A stretch of 64,000 nt of DNA from Pseudomonas linyingensis. Lineage in GTDB: Bacteria > Pseudomonadota > Gammaproteobacteria > Pseudomonadales > Pseudomonadaceae. The position numbers and the translations under genes are program-made. Positions 8,676 to 17,797 of this stretch are shown piece by piece (positions within the stretch are counted from its first letter, which is position 1; every line of letters begins with the position of its first letter). Below the pieces are notes generated by a model. The model had not been told where the DNA came from, did not search any database, and saw nothing but the letters and a program-made list of their open reading frames with translations. Location of the stretch: positions 91,538-155,537 of the forward strand of contig NZ_FNZE01000012.1 in assembly GCF_900109175.1 (NCBI RefSeq), written 5' to 3'.

Positions 8676-9470
8676 ATGACCACAGCCGAACGCGTGCCCT
8701 TCCAATGCCTCGCTGCCGACGCAGCCGCGGCGCTGATCCGCGCCGAGCCGGACCTCAAGCTGTTCGACGTGCGCGACCTGCAGAGCTACCAGCAGGAGCA
8801 CCTCGACGGTGCCATGCACCTCAGCGAGGACCGCGTGCCGCTGTGGGTCGGCCGCCTGCCCAGGGAGGCGCCGCTGCTGGTCTACTGCTACCACGGCAAC
8901 GCCAGCAAGACCTTCGCGCAGATGTTCAGCGACTTCCGCTTCGCCCGCGTGTACAGCGTCGACGGCGGCTTCCGGCCGCTGGCCAACGCCCTGGCCGCGC
9001 CCGCGGGGGAAGAGGCACCGAGCGATGCGCTCAGCTCCGCACTGAGCGCCTTTCTCGCCGACTGGGAATACCCGGCCGGCGACCTCGACGCCGGTGGCCC
9101 CCACGGACTGACCCTGCTGATGCGCGCCGCCCTGCAGGGCGAGCGCGAGATCGTCCAGGAACTGCTGGCCCTCGGCGTCGACCTGCACGCGCGCAACGAC
9201 GACGGCAACACCGCCCTGTGGCTGGCCTGCGTGTCGCGCGACGCCGGCCTGGTGCAGGACCTGATCGAAGCCGGTAGCGAGCTGGACAACCGCAACGACG
9301 CCGGCGCCACCGCGCTGATGTACACCGCCTCCAGCGACCGCCCGCAACTGCTCGAACTGCTGCTCGCCGCCGGCGCCGACCCGCAGCTGCGCAACTTCGA
9401 CGACCTGCGCGCGGTGGAACTGGCCGCCTCCAGGGCCTGCCTGAAGCTGCTGCGCCATACGGCGGAGTGA
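8676..9470 (+). CDS. Rhodanese domain - ankyrin repeat fusion protein
   Basis: 264 residues. The N-terminal rhodanese domain (about 8-105) has LFDVRDLQSYQQEHLDGA and the active loop CYHGNASK. Its catalytic cysteine and GlpE-like CxxGxxS spacing suggest sulfurtransferase or persulfide transfer. A linker leads into three to four ankyrin repeats (about 145-260; GLTLLMRAALQGEREIVQEL, DGNTALWLACVSRDAGLV, GATALMYTASSDRPQLLELL), which usually bind proteins. It lies 20 bp after the nitroreductase-like gene, so I infer that the two act together in a redox or sulfur process. The partner is unknown. Confidence 0.88.
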   Translation: MTTAERVPFQCLAADAAAALIRAEPDLKLFDVRDLQSYQQEHLDGAMHLSEDRVPLWVGRLPREAPLLVYCYHGNASKTFAQMFSDFRFARVYSVDGGFRPLANALAAPAGEEAPSDALSSALSAFLADWEYPAGDLDAGGPHGLTLLMRAALQGEREIVQELLALGVDLHARNDDGNTALWLACVSRDAGLVQDLIEAGSELDNRNDAGATALMYTASSDRPQLLELLLAAGADPQLRNFDDLRAVELAASRACLKLLRHTAE

Positions 9471-9708
9471 GGCCGCGCTGAGCGAGGTCCCGAATGGCCA
9501 CAAGGACGGCCGCGCCAGGCGTTTCGCCGTCTACGAGCTCAGCCCGCGGACCTGCCGCCGGGCTCGGTCCGCCGCTCGCCGTTCGGCATCCGCGCAGGAC
9601 GAGAGGCCACTGCGCGAGCCGCTGGCGAGCACTGACCGGAAAATGTGACCATGCGGTCACGCGTCTGCGTCATTCTGAGCATCTCTCCCTTTATGGTCCG
9701 CCGCCCCC

Positions 9709-10938
9709 ATGCACCCTTTGCGCACAACCCTGCACAACGAACTGCACTCGCGCCCGTCGATCTATTTCCGCGAGCCATCCCATGTCTATCACCTGGCTTT
9801 CGTCGATGCCGAGCAGGCCTGTGACGAACTGATCGGGCAGCTTGGCCAGTTGGCCAGCGACGTGCTGCCGGGCAACGGCATGCAGGGCCTGCTGCGCCTG
9901 GACGCCGCCACCCTGAAGTGGGAGCGCCACAGCGAGTTCTTCACCCTCACCCTGGTGCTGCCACGCCCCGCGCAGGGCGCGCCCTGGCCGCCGCTGCCCG
10001 AACCGTGGGCCGGGCTGATCGAGGCGCACCGGCCGCTGCTGATCAGCGCCGTTCAGGTGCTGGTGGAAGCCGAGCGGGACTGGGCGGGCGCGGCCACTGC
10101 CTATGGTTTCAAGGATCCCGCCGGCTCCCATCTGGGCGATGGTGACGCCACCGCCTGGTCGGACTTTCGCCTCGACGACAACGGCGTCAACCGCATCCTG
10201 CTGGTCAATCGCCGGCTCAATGCCTACCGCCTGGGGCGCATAATCCGGCGCCTGCTGGAGATCGAGACCTACCGCATGATGGCCTCGCTGACCCTGCCGG
10301 TGGCGCAGGAGGTCAGCCTGCAACTGAAGGACTACGACCGCGAACTGGCCAGCCTGTCCGACCGCAATGCCGAGGGCAGCGACAGCGCCAAGGTGCTCTC
10401 CGCCGCCATCGCCCAGCTGTCCGCGCGCATCGTCAGTTGCTCCGTGCGCACCCGCCAGCGCTTCGGCGCCACCGCCGCCTATGCGCAGATCGTTTTCGAG
10501 CGCATCGCCGAGCTGCGCGAAGGCCATGTCGACGACTGCCAGCGTCTCGGCGTGTTCATCGAGCGACGCTTCCGCCCCACCGTGCGCTATTGCGCGGCCA
10601 CCGACCAGCGCCTGGAGCGCCTCGGCCAGAGCGTGGCCAACCTCGGTGACCTGCTGCAGGCACGGGTACAGGTGGAAGTGGAGGAGCAGAACTCGGCCAT
10701 CCTGCACAGCCTGAACGCCCGCGCCGATACGCAGATCCGCATCCAGAAGGCGGTCGAGGGCCTGTCGATCATCGCCATCAGCTACTACCTGCTGAGCCTG
10801 TTCAAGCTGCTGTATCAGGGGCTGCACGGACTCGGTCTGGACATCTCGGTACGCAGCGCGATGCTCGGCATGGGCCCGCTGGCCTTGCTGATCCTGCTCG
10901 GCATCATGCGGCGCATCCGCCAGGCCAGGCAGCACTGA
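9709..10938 (+). CDS. DUF3422 family membrane protein
   Basis: 409 residues, starting MHPLRTTLHNELHSRPS, the recognisable N-terminus of the DUF3422 family. Most of the protein is predicted soluble. The segment around residues 290-330 looks helical and may form a coiled coil. The C-terminus carries two hydrophobic helices (ISYYLLSLFKLLYQGL and MGPLALLILLGIM) ending in RRIRQARQH, so it is probably a tail-anchored inner-membrane protein. Function is unknown. The 238 bp upstream hold no recognisable gene. Confidence 0.88.
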   Translation: MHPLRTTLHNELHSRPSIYFREPSHVYHLAFVDAEQACDELIGQLGQLASDVLPGNGMQGLLRLDAATLKWERHSEFFTLTLVLPRPAQGAPWPPLPEPWAGLIEAHRPLLISAVQVLVEAERDWAGAATAYGFKDPAGSHLGDGDATAWSDFRLDDNGVNRILLVNRRLNAYRLGRIIRRLLEIETYRMMASLTLPVAQEVSLQLKDYDRELASLSDRNAEGSDSAKVLSAAIAQLSARIVSCSVRTRQRFGATAAYAQIVFERIAELREGHVDDCQRLGVFIERRFRPTVRYCAATDQRLERLGQSVANLGDLLQARVQVEVEEQNSAILHSLNARADTQIRIQKAVEGLSIIAISYYLLSLFKLLYQGLHGLGLDISVRSAMLGMGPLALLILLGIMRRIRQARQH

Positions 10939-10982
10939 GAAAGTTTCTGCCCCTCGTCACAAGGCCGGGCGCGGTCAGCGCC

Positions 10983-11933
10983 CTACCCCGCGCCGCCGGC
11001 CATCTCGCCGTGCGGCACGGCATGCCGCCTGACCGCCCAGGTCACTCCGCCGATCAGCAGGCCGATGGCCAGGGTTTCCAGCAGGGTCGGCAGGCGCTGC
11101 AGGTAGAGGAAGCCGTAGAGCAGGGAGAACAGGGTCTCGAAGACGATCAGCTGCCCGGTCAGGGTCAGCGGCAGGCGCCGCGAGGCGGCGTTCCACAGTA
11201 GGTTGGCGAGCCAGGAGCCGAGCACCGCGGAGCTCAGGCTGAGCAGCCAGAAGGCCGTCCAGCGCTGCTCGCTGGCCTCGACCCGCAGGCTGTCGGGCAG
11301 CAGCAGGGCGGCGCCCAGCCACAGCAGCGCGGCGAGCAGGCCGGTGACGATGCCCCACAGCGTCGACCACTCGCCGCTGTCGAAGCGGCTCTGCTTGAGG
11401 CAGCGGGCATTGGCGGCGGCGAACCAGGTCCAGCAGCCCAGCGCGGCGAAGGCGCAGGCGATGCCGAGCAGGCGCTCGCCGAGCGGGCGCTGCGGCGCGG
11501 GGTCGAACAGTAGGGTTTCCAGGTTGATGCAGGCGATACCGACCACCACCAGCAGCAGCGGCACGGCCAGGCGCCTGAGCGGCACGGCGCCGGCGTCGCG
11601 GCGGCCGAGCAGGGTGACGGTCACCGGCACCACGCCGACAATCAGCGCCGCGCTGGCCACCCCGGCGAGCTGGATGGCGCTGGCCAGCAGCAGGTAGTAG
11701 ACGATGTTGCCGGTGAGGGCGAGCTGCACCAGCTTGAGCGTGTCGTCGATGGTCAGCCGGCGCAGCAGGCGCGGCGCCACCGGCAGGGCGATCAGCAGGG
11801 AGACCAGGCCGTACAGGCTGTAGCGCGCGCAGCTGAGCAGCAGCGGGCTGAATTCCGGCAGCAGGCTGGGGGCCAGGATGACCAGCCCCCAGGTCGCGCC
11901 CGCCATGCCTCCGTAGACTACACCGCGTTTCAT
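10983..11933 (-). CDS. EamA/DMT-superfamily transporter
   Basis: 316 residues with about ten hydrophobic helices, typical of EamA drug/metabolite exporters. Start chosen at 11933 (MKRGVVYGGMAGATWG); an in-frame extension upstream lacks membrane character and would cover the shared operator. GATWGLVILAPSLLP and FETLFSLLYGFLYLQ are typical helix motifs. The substrate is unknown. It diverges from the LysR gene at 12079, with a LysR-type dyad between them, so I infer that it is a regulated target of that LysR. Confidence 0.88.
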   Translation of the reverse strand: MKRGVVYGGMAGATWGLVILAPSLLPEFSPLLLSCARYSLYGLVSLLIALPVAPRLLRRLTIDDTLKLVQLALTGNIVYYLLLASAIQLAGVASAALIVGVVPVTVTLLGRRDAGAVPLRRLAVPLLLVVVGIACINLETLLFDPAPQRPLGERLLGIACAFAALGCWTWFAAANARCLKQSRFDSGEWSTLWGIVTGLLAALLWLGAALLLPDSLRVEASEQRWTAFWLLSLSSAVLGSWLANLLWNAASRRLPLTLTGQLIVFETLFSLLYGFLYLQRLPTLLETLAIGLLIGGVTWAVRRHAVPHGEMAGGAG

Positions 11934-12011
11934 TCCAGCCACCCCCAGTTGTCGAGGCGGCCAAGAATAGGCAGCGGGACGGCACTCCACAAAAGATAAA
12001 TCGGCACAGGT

Positions 12012-12030
12012 CCATTCCTGTCTGGAATGG
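12012..12030. promoter_or_regulatory. Probable LysR operator in the EamA/LysR divergon
   Basis: CCATTCC (12012-12018) and GGAATGG (12024-12030) form a perfect 7-5-7 dyad containing the LysR-type T-N11-A signature (T12015 to A12027). It lies 49 bp upstream of the LysR GTG start and 79 bp from the EamA ATG. Confidence 0.6.
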
Positions 12031-12078
12031 CTTTGGCGATCATCGGGGCTCCCCCTGTCCCCATCCCCGGAGGTCCCC

Positions 12079-12978
12079 GTGAGCCGCTACGCCCGCCATC
12101 TGCCACCGCTGGAAACCCTGATCGCCTTCGAGGCGGTGGGCCGCAACGGCAGCTTCACCCGCGCCGCCACTGAGCTGTACTTGACCCAGAGCGCGGTGAG
12201 CAAGCAGATCCGCGCCCTCGAGGACAGCCTCGGCGTCGCCCTGTTCGAGCGCCAGGCCCGCGGCATCCGCCTGACCGCGGCGGGCGCGGCCTTCTACGCC
12301 GAGGTCGGTGTCGCCCTGGAGCGGCTGCAGGGCGCCGCGACGCGCATCCGCGCCGCCCACCAGAGCAACAGCGTCAGCGTGCTGTGCACCCACGCGGTGG
12401 CGCAGTTCTGGCTGTTCCCCCACCTGCTCAGCTTCAACCGCGCGCACCCGGCGATCACCGTGAACCTGCACGCCAGCAACGAGATCGACGAATCCCGGGT
12501 GGCCGACCACGACTTCGGCATTCTCTACGGCGCGGGGCGCTGGTCGTCGTTGAGTGCCGAGCTGCTGTTCCCCGAGATCGTCTATCCGCTGGCCAGCGCC
12601 CGCCTGCAGACCGCGCCGGTCGGCACGCCCGCGGAGGTGGCGGCGCTGCCGCTGATCGAGCTCGACGCCTCGGCGTGGAACTGCATCGACTGGCGCGACT
12701 GGTTCCGCCACTTTGGCCTCGAGCACATTCCGGCCGAGGACGCGCCGACCTTCAACCAGGTGACCCTGGCCTTCAAGGCCATCGAGCAGGGCCTGGGCGT
12801 CGGCCTCGGCTGGGAGTTCATGGCCCGCGACGGCATCGCGCGCGGCGAGCTGAAGCGGGTCGGCGCCTTCGCGTTCGTCACCGGCAACGCCGACTACCTG
12901 GTCCACCCGCGGCACAAGCCGCTGTCGGCGGCGGCGGCGACCTTTCGCGACTGGCTGCTGGGCCAGACGCCGGCCTGA
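12079..12978 (+). CDS. LysR-family transcriptional regulator
   Basis: 299 residues, starting at GTG 12079 after the strong site CCGGAGG (12067-12073). The winged HTH is at about residues 18-75 (GSFTRAATELYLTQSAVSKQ), followed by a periplasmic-binding-protein-like effector domain. The sequence resembles the GcvA-like branch (LPPLETLIAFEAVGRNGSF). It is divergent from one EamA gene and 99 bp upstream of another. It probably controls the divergent transporter through the dyad at 12012. The inducer is unknown. Confidence 0.93.
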   Translation: MSRYARHLPPLETLIAFEAVGRNGSFTRAATELYLTQSAVSKQIRALEDSLGVALFERQARGIRLTAAGAAFYAEVGVALERLQGAATRIRAAHQSNSVSVLCTHAVAQFWLFPHLLSFNRAHPAITVNLHASNEIDESRVADHDFGILYGAGRWSSLSAELLFPEIVYPLASARLQTAPVGTPAEVAALPLIELDASAWNCIDWRDWFRHFGLEHIPAEDAPTFNQVTLAFKAIEQGLGVGLGWEFMARDGIARGELKRVGAFAFVTGNADYLVHPRHKPLSAAAATFRDWLLGQTPA

Positions 12979-13077
12979 TCGGCGCGCTGACCCCGACGGC
13001 GCAAGGGCGCCTGTCTCGACGCTGGCCGCCGCTGCGGCCTATGATCCGCGCCCGTTCCGTCGCCAAGCGCACTATCC

Positions 13078-13950
13078 ATGCCCTACCTGTTGATCGTCAC
13101 CCTGCTCTGGGCCTTCTCCTTCAGCCTGATCGGCGAATACCTGGCCGGCCAGGTGGACAGCGACTTCGCCGTGCTGGCGCGGGTACTGGTCGCCGCCCTG
13201 GTGTTCCTGCCGTTCACCGTCTGGCGCGGCCTGCCGGTGCGGCTGCTGGCCGGCTTCTGGCTGGCCGGGGCGCTGCAGTTCGGCATCACCTACCTGTGCC
13301 TGTACCGCAGCTTCACCGTGCTGACGGTGCCCGAGGTGCTGTTGTTCACCGTGCTCACGCCGATCTACGTGACCCTGCTCGACGACGCTCTGGCGCGGCG
13401 CTTCAACCCCTGGGCGCTGTTCGCCGCCGTGGTGGCGGTGGGCGGCGGGGCGATCATCCGCTTCAAGCCGCTGGAGGGCGACTACCTGCTCGGCTTCCTG
13501 CTGCTGCAGGTCGCCAACGCCACCTTCGCCGCCGGCCAGGTGCTGTGCCGCCAGCTGCTGGCGCGCTATCCGGTAGAGCAGCCGCTGCATCGCTACTTCG
13601 GCCACTTCTTCCTCGGCGCACTGGTGCTGGCGCTGCCCTCGTTCCTGCTGTTCGGCAACCCGGCCAAGCTGCCGCACACCGCCGTGCAGTGGGGCGTGCT
13701 GCTGTGGATGGGCCTGTTCGCCACCGCGCTGGGCATGTTCTGGTGGGTCAAGGGCAGCACGCGGGTGAACGCCGGCACCCTGGCGGTGCTCAACGAGCTG
13801 CACGTGCCGGCCGGCCTGCTGGTCAATCTGCTGATCTGGAACCGCGACGCCGACCTGCCACGCCTGGCCGCCGGCGGCGCGGTGATCCTCGCCTCGCTGT
13901 GGTTGTGCCGGCTGGGACGGCGGCGCTGGAGCGCTCCCAGTCCGGCCTAG
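13078..13950 (+). CDS. EamA/DMT-superfamily transporter
   Basis: 290 residues with about ten hydrophobic helices (MPYLLIVTLLWAFSFSLIGE at the start, LYRSFTVLTVPEVLLFTVLT in the middle). It belongs to the EamA/DMT superfamily and is probably an amino-acid or metabolite exporter; the substrate cannot be read. It is distinct in sequence from the EamA protein at 10983. It follows the LysR gene in the same direction. Its TAG stop (13948-13950) abuts the stop of the convergent FUSC gene with no spacer. Confidence 0.88.
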   Translation: MPYLLIVTLLWAFSFSLIGEYLAGQVDSDFAVLARVLVAALVFLPFTVWRGLPVRLLAGFWLAGALQFGITYLCLYRSFTVLTVPEVLLFTVLTPIYVTLLDDALARRFNPWALFAAVVAVGGGAIIRFKPLEGDYLLGFLLLQVANATFAAGQVLCRQLLARYPVEQPLHRYFGHFFLGALVLALPSFLLFGNPAKLPHTAVQWGVLLWMGLFATALGMFWWVKGSTRVNAGTLAVLNELHVPAGLLVNLLIWNRDADLPRLAAGGAVILASLWLCRLGRRRWSAPSPA

Positions 13951-15039
13951 CTAGCCGCCGAAGCGCGCCGGCACCAGCCGGCGCAGCTGCCGGCCCACCA
14001 CGGCGCGAAAGCGTGCGTTGTGGATGCACACGCCGCCGGCCAGGCCGACCAGGCAGCCCAGCACGGTATCGAAGAAGCGCGCCTCGATCAGCGCGGCGAC
14101 CGGCCCCTGGCCGAGGGTGGCGGCCTCGGCGAGGAGGATGGTCATCGGTGTGATGAAGATCACCGCGAAACCGTAGTGGCGCACCACCGCGGTCTCCACC
14201 ACGAAGGCCAGCAGCATCATCGTCAGGGTGATGCTCCAGGGCTCGAGCGGCAGCAGGAGCAGCCCCCAGGCGACCAGCAGGCCGATGGCGGTGCCGAGCA
14301 GACGGTGCAGCTGCTTGTTCCATACCGCCTGCAGCGAGGCGCCCTGGATCACCGCCAGGCAGCTGACCGGTACCCAGTAGGCCTTCTCCAGCTGCAGGAG
14401 CTGGGCGATGGCCAGTGACAGGCCGACGAACAGGCCGATCACCACCGAGTCGAACACCACGAAGTCGAAGGTCGGCACCGGCAGCGGCGGTGCCGGATCG
14501 GGCTCGCGAGAGCGCAGGATGTAGGCGCTGTAGAAGAAGGCGATCAGGCAGGCCAGCAGCGCCCCCAAAGCCACCAGGCCGACCATCAGCGGCACCTGTT
14601 GCCATTCCAGCGGAGTGTAGGCGCCGAGCGACGCGGCCATGACGAAGAACAGGCTGCCGGGCACGCCCAAGCCGTAGAAGCGGCAGGCCATGCTCACCAG
14701 GATGGTGACGAACACCAGTGCCGGCATCTTCAGCAGCGGCACGAAGTGGCTCAGCAGCCCCAGCGCATAGCAGGCGATCATCGCGAAGGCCGCTGCCATC
14801 ACCGTCAGCATGCGGTGGTACAGCGGCGTGCGCGGCGTGTAGAGGAACACCAGGCCGCCCAGCGCGGCCACCAGGCCGTAGTCCATGCGGCCGAGCAGCG
14901 TGCCGATCAGCAGCGGCAGGCCACTGGCCAGCGCCGCGGCGAAGGGCTTCTGCCAGGGCCGGTCGCTGGGGTTGACGGTCACCAGCTGGCGCCACTGCGC
15001 CTGCAGCAGTCTTTGCAGTTCAGTCCATTTGCCGTGCAT
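13951..15039 (-). CDS. FUSC-family inner-membrane protein
   Basis: 362 residues with two hydrophobic blocks of five to six helices each (about 25-165 and 195-330), an arrangement seen in FUSC/fusaric-acid-resistance and YccS/AaeB-like proteins. Landmarks are NPSDRPWQKPFAAALASGLP, GRMDYGLVAALGGLVFLYTP, and the second-half motif QAVWNKQLHRLLGTAIG. It is shorter than AaeB-type pumps (about 650 residues) and lacks a large cytoplasmic domain. A role in efflux of aromatic acids or other small molecules is an inference from the family. It converges on the EamA gene. Confidence 0.85.
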   Translation of the reverse strand: MHGKWTELQRLLQAQWRQLVTVNPSDRPWQKPFAAALASGLPLLIGTLLGRMDYGLVAALGGLVFLYTPRTPLYHRMLTVMAAAFAMIACYALGLLSHFVPLLKMPALVFVTILVSMACRFYGLGVPGSLFFVMAASLGAYTPLEWQQVPLMVGLVALGALLACLIAFFYSAYILRSREPDPAPPLPVPTFDFVVFDSVVIGLFVGLSLAIAQLLQLEKAYWVPVSCLAVIQGASLQAVWNKQLHRLLGTAIGLLVAWGLLLLPLEPWSITLTMMLLAFVVETAVVRHYGFAVIFITPMTILLAEAATLGQGPVAALIEARFFDTVLGCLVGLAGGVCIHNARFRAVVGRQLRRLVPARFGG

Positions 15040-15202
15040 CGCGCCTCCCCGTCCGCTGCCGCGCTATCCGCCCTGCCATCCTAAGCTCCGGCCAGCGCCG
15101 CGTCGCGGCAAATGCACGACGGCTCTCTGAATACGGCGGGTGGCACCCCGGCAGCGCGCCCTGGGCGCGGCACTCGACTGACGGAATGCAGCGGGCAGGT
15201 CG

Positions 15203-15961
15203 CTAGTTGGAGTAAAGCTCGAACTGCATGTTGGCGTAGTTGCTCGCCCCACTGAGGTCCGGGAACAGCGTCAGGTGGTTGATGTTCATCTGCTCGAGGC
15301 CGCGCAGGACGTCGATTCGTTCCGCGTTGGGCAGGTGGATCTTGCGGATGACCGCCCGGTTCGAGCCGGCGAACTCATGGGCGATCAGCGCTTCCAGCTC
15401 CTCGCCGGATTCCGAATAGGAGAACAGGCCGTTCTGGCCGAGCACCCGGGCATTCTCGTCGGAGTTCGGCGTGTAAAAGCGCACCATCTTCGCCAGATTG
15501 GGGCGCTCCTCCACTTCACGCTTGTTCAGCGACACGACGATGCGCTTGCGGGTGTCGTCCTTGTCGGTGTTGGCGAAGGCGAAGAACGCCGCGGTGTAGG
15601 GCGAGTGGGTCCAGTCGACCAGCGGCGTCAGCAGCTCGAAGTGCTGGCCCAGCGCCCACCACTCCAGCGGCTCGTCGTACTGCGGCGGATTGGCGCCACG
15701 CTTGCCGCGGATGGCCATCTTGAAGCGGTTGAGCTGCTCCTGACGCAGCTTGGCGGTCTTCGACTTGTCGGCGATCCGTCGGTCGATGGTCGACTCGAGC
15801 TTGTAGTAGTCCTTGCGATGGCCGCGATAGATCCAGCCGCAGCCGGGCGAGAAGGTTTCCTGCACGTAGTCGATGAAGAAGTTCCACTTGCGGATGTGGA
15901 TCTCCTCGATGCCGTCGCGGACTCGGCCGGATGTCCAGCGGGGTTGCGTTCCCTTGTTCAT
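15203..15961 (-). CDS. FRG-domain protein
   Basis: 252 residues. The FRG domain is marked by YRGH at 45-48 and by LGQHFELLTPLVDWT at 104-118, followed by SPYTAAFFAF. The domain is named for its conserved Phe-Arg-Gly; its biochemical activity is unsettled, and FRG genes often occur in phage, plasmid or defence neighbourhoods. Base composition is somewhat less GC-rich than neighbouring genes. It stands alone on the minus strand between FUSC and a methyltransferase gene. No partner gene is visible. Confidence 0.85.
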   Translation of the reverse strand: MNKGTQPRWTSGRVRDGIEEIHIRKWNFFIDYVQETFSPGCGWIYRGHRKDYYKLESTIDRRIADKSKTAKLRQEQLNRFKMAIRGKRGANPPQYDEPLEWWALGQHFELLTPLVDWTHSPYTAAFFAFANTDKDDTRKRIVVSLNKREVEERPNLAKMVRFYTPNSDENARVLGQNGLFSYSESGEELEALIAHEFAGSNRAVIRKIHLPNAERIDVLRGLEQMNINHLTLFPDLSGASNYANMQFELYSN

Positions 15962-16027
15962 GTTCGAAAAACCTGTTGGCTGGGTACTGCACCGGGAGCG
16001 AACCGCGCGGGCTCGCTCCCGGTTCGG

Positions 16028-16987
16028 TTACGCGGGGTGAGCGGCGGCGCCGTGCTGGGTGAACACCAGCGCCTTGAGGCCGCTGTCGGGGTGGATATCG
16101 GCGAACTCGGGCGGGTTTTCCAGGCGCTCGACAAAGAGCAGGCTGGGCGCCTCGCTGGCCATGCCGTCGATCAGGAAGTCGACGCCGATGGCCGGGTCGT
16201 TCACGCAGGCCAGTACCGTGCCGTCGGCGGTCAGCAGATCGGGCAGGCGGCGGAGGATCTTCTGGTAGTCCTTGGTCAGCGCAAAGCTGCCCTTCTGGAA
16301 GGACGGCGGATCGATGATGATCAGGTCGTAGGGACCGTACTTCTTCAGCTTGCCCCACGACTTGAACAGGTCATGGCCGAGGAAGCTCACCCGGTCGAGA
16401 TCCTGGCCGTTCAGGCGGTGATTGTCGCGCCCGCGGTTCAGCGCCGCCTTGGCCATGTCCAGGTTGACCACCTGCTCGGCGCCGCCGGCCAGCGCCGCCA
16501 CCGAAAAGCCGCAGGTATAGGCGAACAGGTTGAGCACCCGCTTGCCCTGCGCCTGCTCCTGCACCCAGCGGCGGCCGTAGCGCATGTCGAGGAACAGGCC
16601 GTTGTTCTGCTTCCTGCCGATATCCAGCTTGAAGCGCAGGCCATTCTCGCTGATCAGCCATTCGTCGATGGGCTCGCCGCGCAGGAACTCGGTGGTGCTC
16701 TCCGGCAGGTAGCGGTGCTGCAGCAACAGGGTGTGCGCCTGGCTGGCCTGCCAGGCCGGGGACTCGCTCAGGGCCATCAGCATCTGCTTCAGTGCGGCCA
16801 GCTCGGCCTCGCCCGGCTCGCGGAACAGCGCCACCAGCAGCACGCCCTGCAGCCAGTCCGCGGTGACATGTTCGAGCCCCGCCCAGCGCCGGCCGCGGCC
16901 GTGAAACAGGCGGCGGGTTTCGTCGGGCAGGGAACTCAGGGCGCAGATCAATTGCTCGTGCAGGGTGGCGATGGCTTGTGGATGCAT
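16028..16987 (-). CDS. Class I SAM-dependent methyltransferase (RlmI/RlmK-like)
   Basis: 319 residues, start at 16987 (MHPQAIATLHEQL), which removes a Rossmann-incompatible N-terminal extension. The SAM-binding core begins near residue 150 with RVLNLFAYTCGFSVAALAGG, then VVNLDMAKAALNRGRDNHRLN. The catalytic DPPSF motif near 240 is typical of the RlmI/RlmK 23S rRNA methyltransferase family. It is shorter than RlmI and lacks the N-terminal PUA domain, so the exact RNA target is uncertain. It is a single gene 67 bp downstream of the FRG gene start. Confidence 0.88.
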   Translation of the reverse strand: MHPQAIATLHEQLICALSSLPDETRRLFHGRGRRWAGLEHVTADWLQGVLLVALFREPGEAELAALKQMLMALSESPAWQASQAHTLLLQHRYLPESTTEFLRGEPIDEWLISENGLRFKLDIGRKQNNGLFLDMRYGRRWVQEQAQGKRVLNLFAYTCGFSVAALAGGAEQVVNLDMAKAALNRGRDNHRLNGQDLDRVSFLGHDLFKSWGKLKKYGPYDLIIIDPPSFQKGSFALTKDYQKILRRLPDLLTADGTVLACVNDPAIGVDFLIDGMASEAPSLLFVERLENPPEFADIHPDSGLKALVFTQHGAAAHPA

Positions 16988-17247
16988 GGCTCGGTATCGG
17001 GCAGAGGTTGCGGCGTATTTTAAGCGCAGCCGAGGGGCTGGCGGTGCTGCTCCGGCGATGAAACGCCGCTGACTGTTCGTGCCGGGGTCCCGACGCAGAC
17101 GCGTGGCTGCGCGCAAGCGCCCCGCGCCGCAGCCGTCCGGCGGCTATCTGCCGCCACAGGCCGGACGTCGGGAACGCGGCGGGCGGCGCGTTGTCTGCGC
17201 TCCACCAATAAATCCATTCCCGTTCCCACCCACTCGAAGCACTCCCC

Positions 17248-17775
17248 ATGCCTACCCGCCCTGCCCGCTACCTGTCGATCTGCGTTGCCTCCCTGTTGCT
17301 GCTCGCCTGCCCCAGCGCCCCGGCCGCCTCCGGCGCGAACGGCTCGCGGCTCTACCCGGACGAGGTGAAAGACCTGCTGCGCGAACACAACCGCGCGCGC
17401 GCCGATGTCGGCGTGCGGCCGCTGCAATGGTCGCCGCAGGTCGCCAAATCCGCCCAGCGCTGGGCCGACCGCCTCGCCGACAGCAGTTGCCGCATGCAGC
17501 ACAGCCGCGGCTCGGGCTACGGCGAGAACCTGTACCGGGCCACCGTCGACCACTACGAGGTGCGCGACGCCGCCCGGTCCTGGGCGCGGGAGAAACGCCT
17601 CTATCGCGGCGGCCCGCTCAAGCGGCACAACTGGGCACCCAGCGGCCACTACACCCAGATGGTCTGGCGCGACACCCGCCGCCTCGGCTGCGGCGTCAGC
17701 GAGTGCGACGACAAGATGATCGTGGTGTGCCACTACGAGCCGAAGGGGAACTTCATAGGGCGGGCGCCGTATTGA
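17248..17775 (+). CDS. Secreted CAP-domain (SCP/PR-1-like) protein
   Basis: 175 residues. The signal sequence MPTRPARYLSICVASLLLLACP ends near an APAA-type cleavage site; LLAC could also serve as a lipobox. The CAP domain fills the rest: HNRARADVG, GYGENLYRA, GHYTQMVWRDTRRLGCG and VVCHYEPKGN are the four family signatures, with the conserved His and Glu present. Bacterial CAP proteins are exported and mostly of unknown role. The first copy of the three-hairpin repeat begins 22 bp after the stop. Confidence 0.92.
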   Translation: MPTRPARYLSICVASLLLLACPSAPAASGANGSRLYPDEVKDLLREHNRARADVGVRPLQWSPQVAKSAQRWADRLADSSCRMQHSRGSGYGENLYRATVDHYEVRDAARSWAREKRLYRGGPLKRHNWAPSGHYTQMVWRDTRRLGCGVSECDDKMIVVCHYEPKGNFIGRAPY

Positions 17776-17797
17776 GGTGATCCGCCGGAGCGCAAAT

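Noticed and set aside
13930..13970. CTAGCTAG at the abutting stops of the EamA and FUSC genes as a special site
   Set aside because: It is explained by two adjacent TAG stop codons in opposite directions; no larger symmetry is present.
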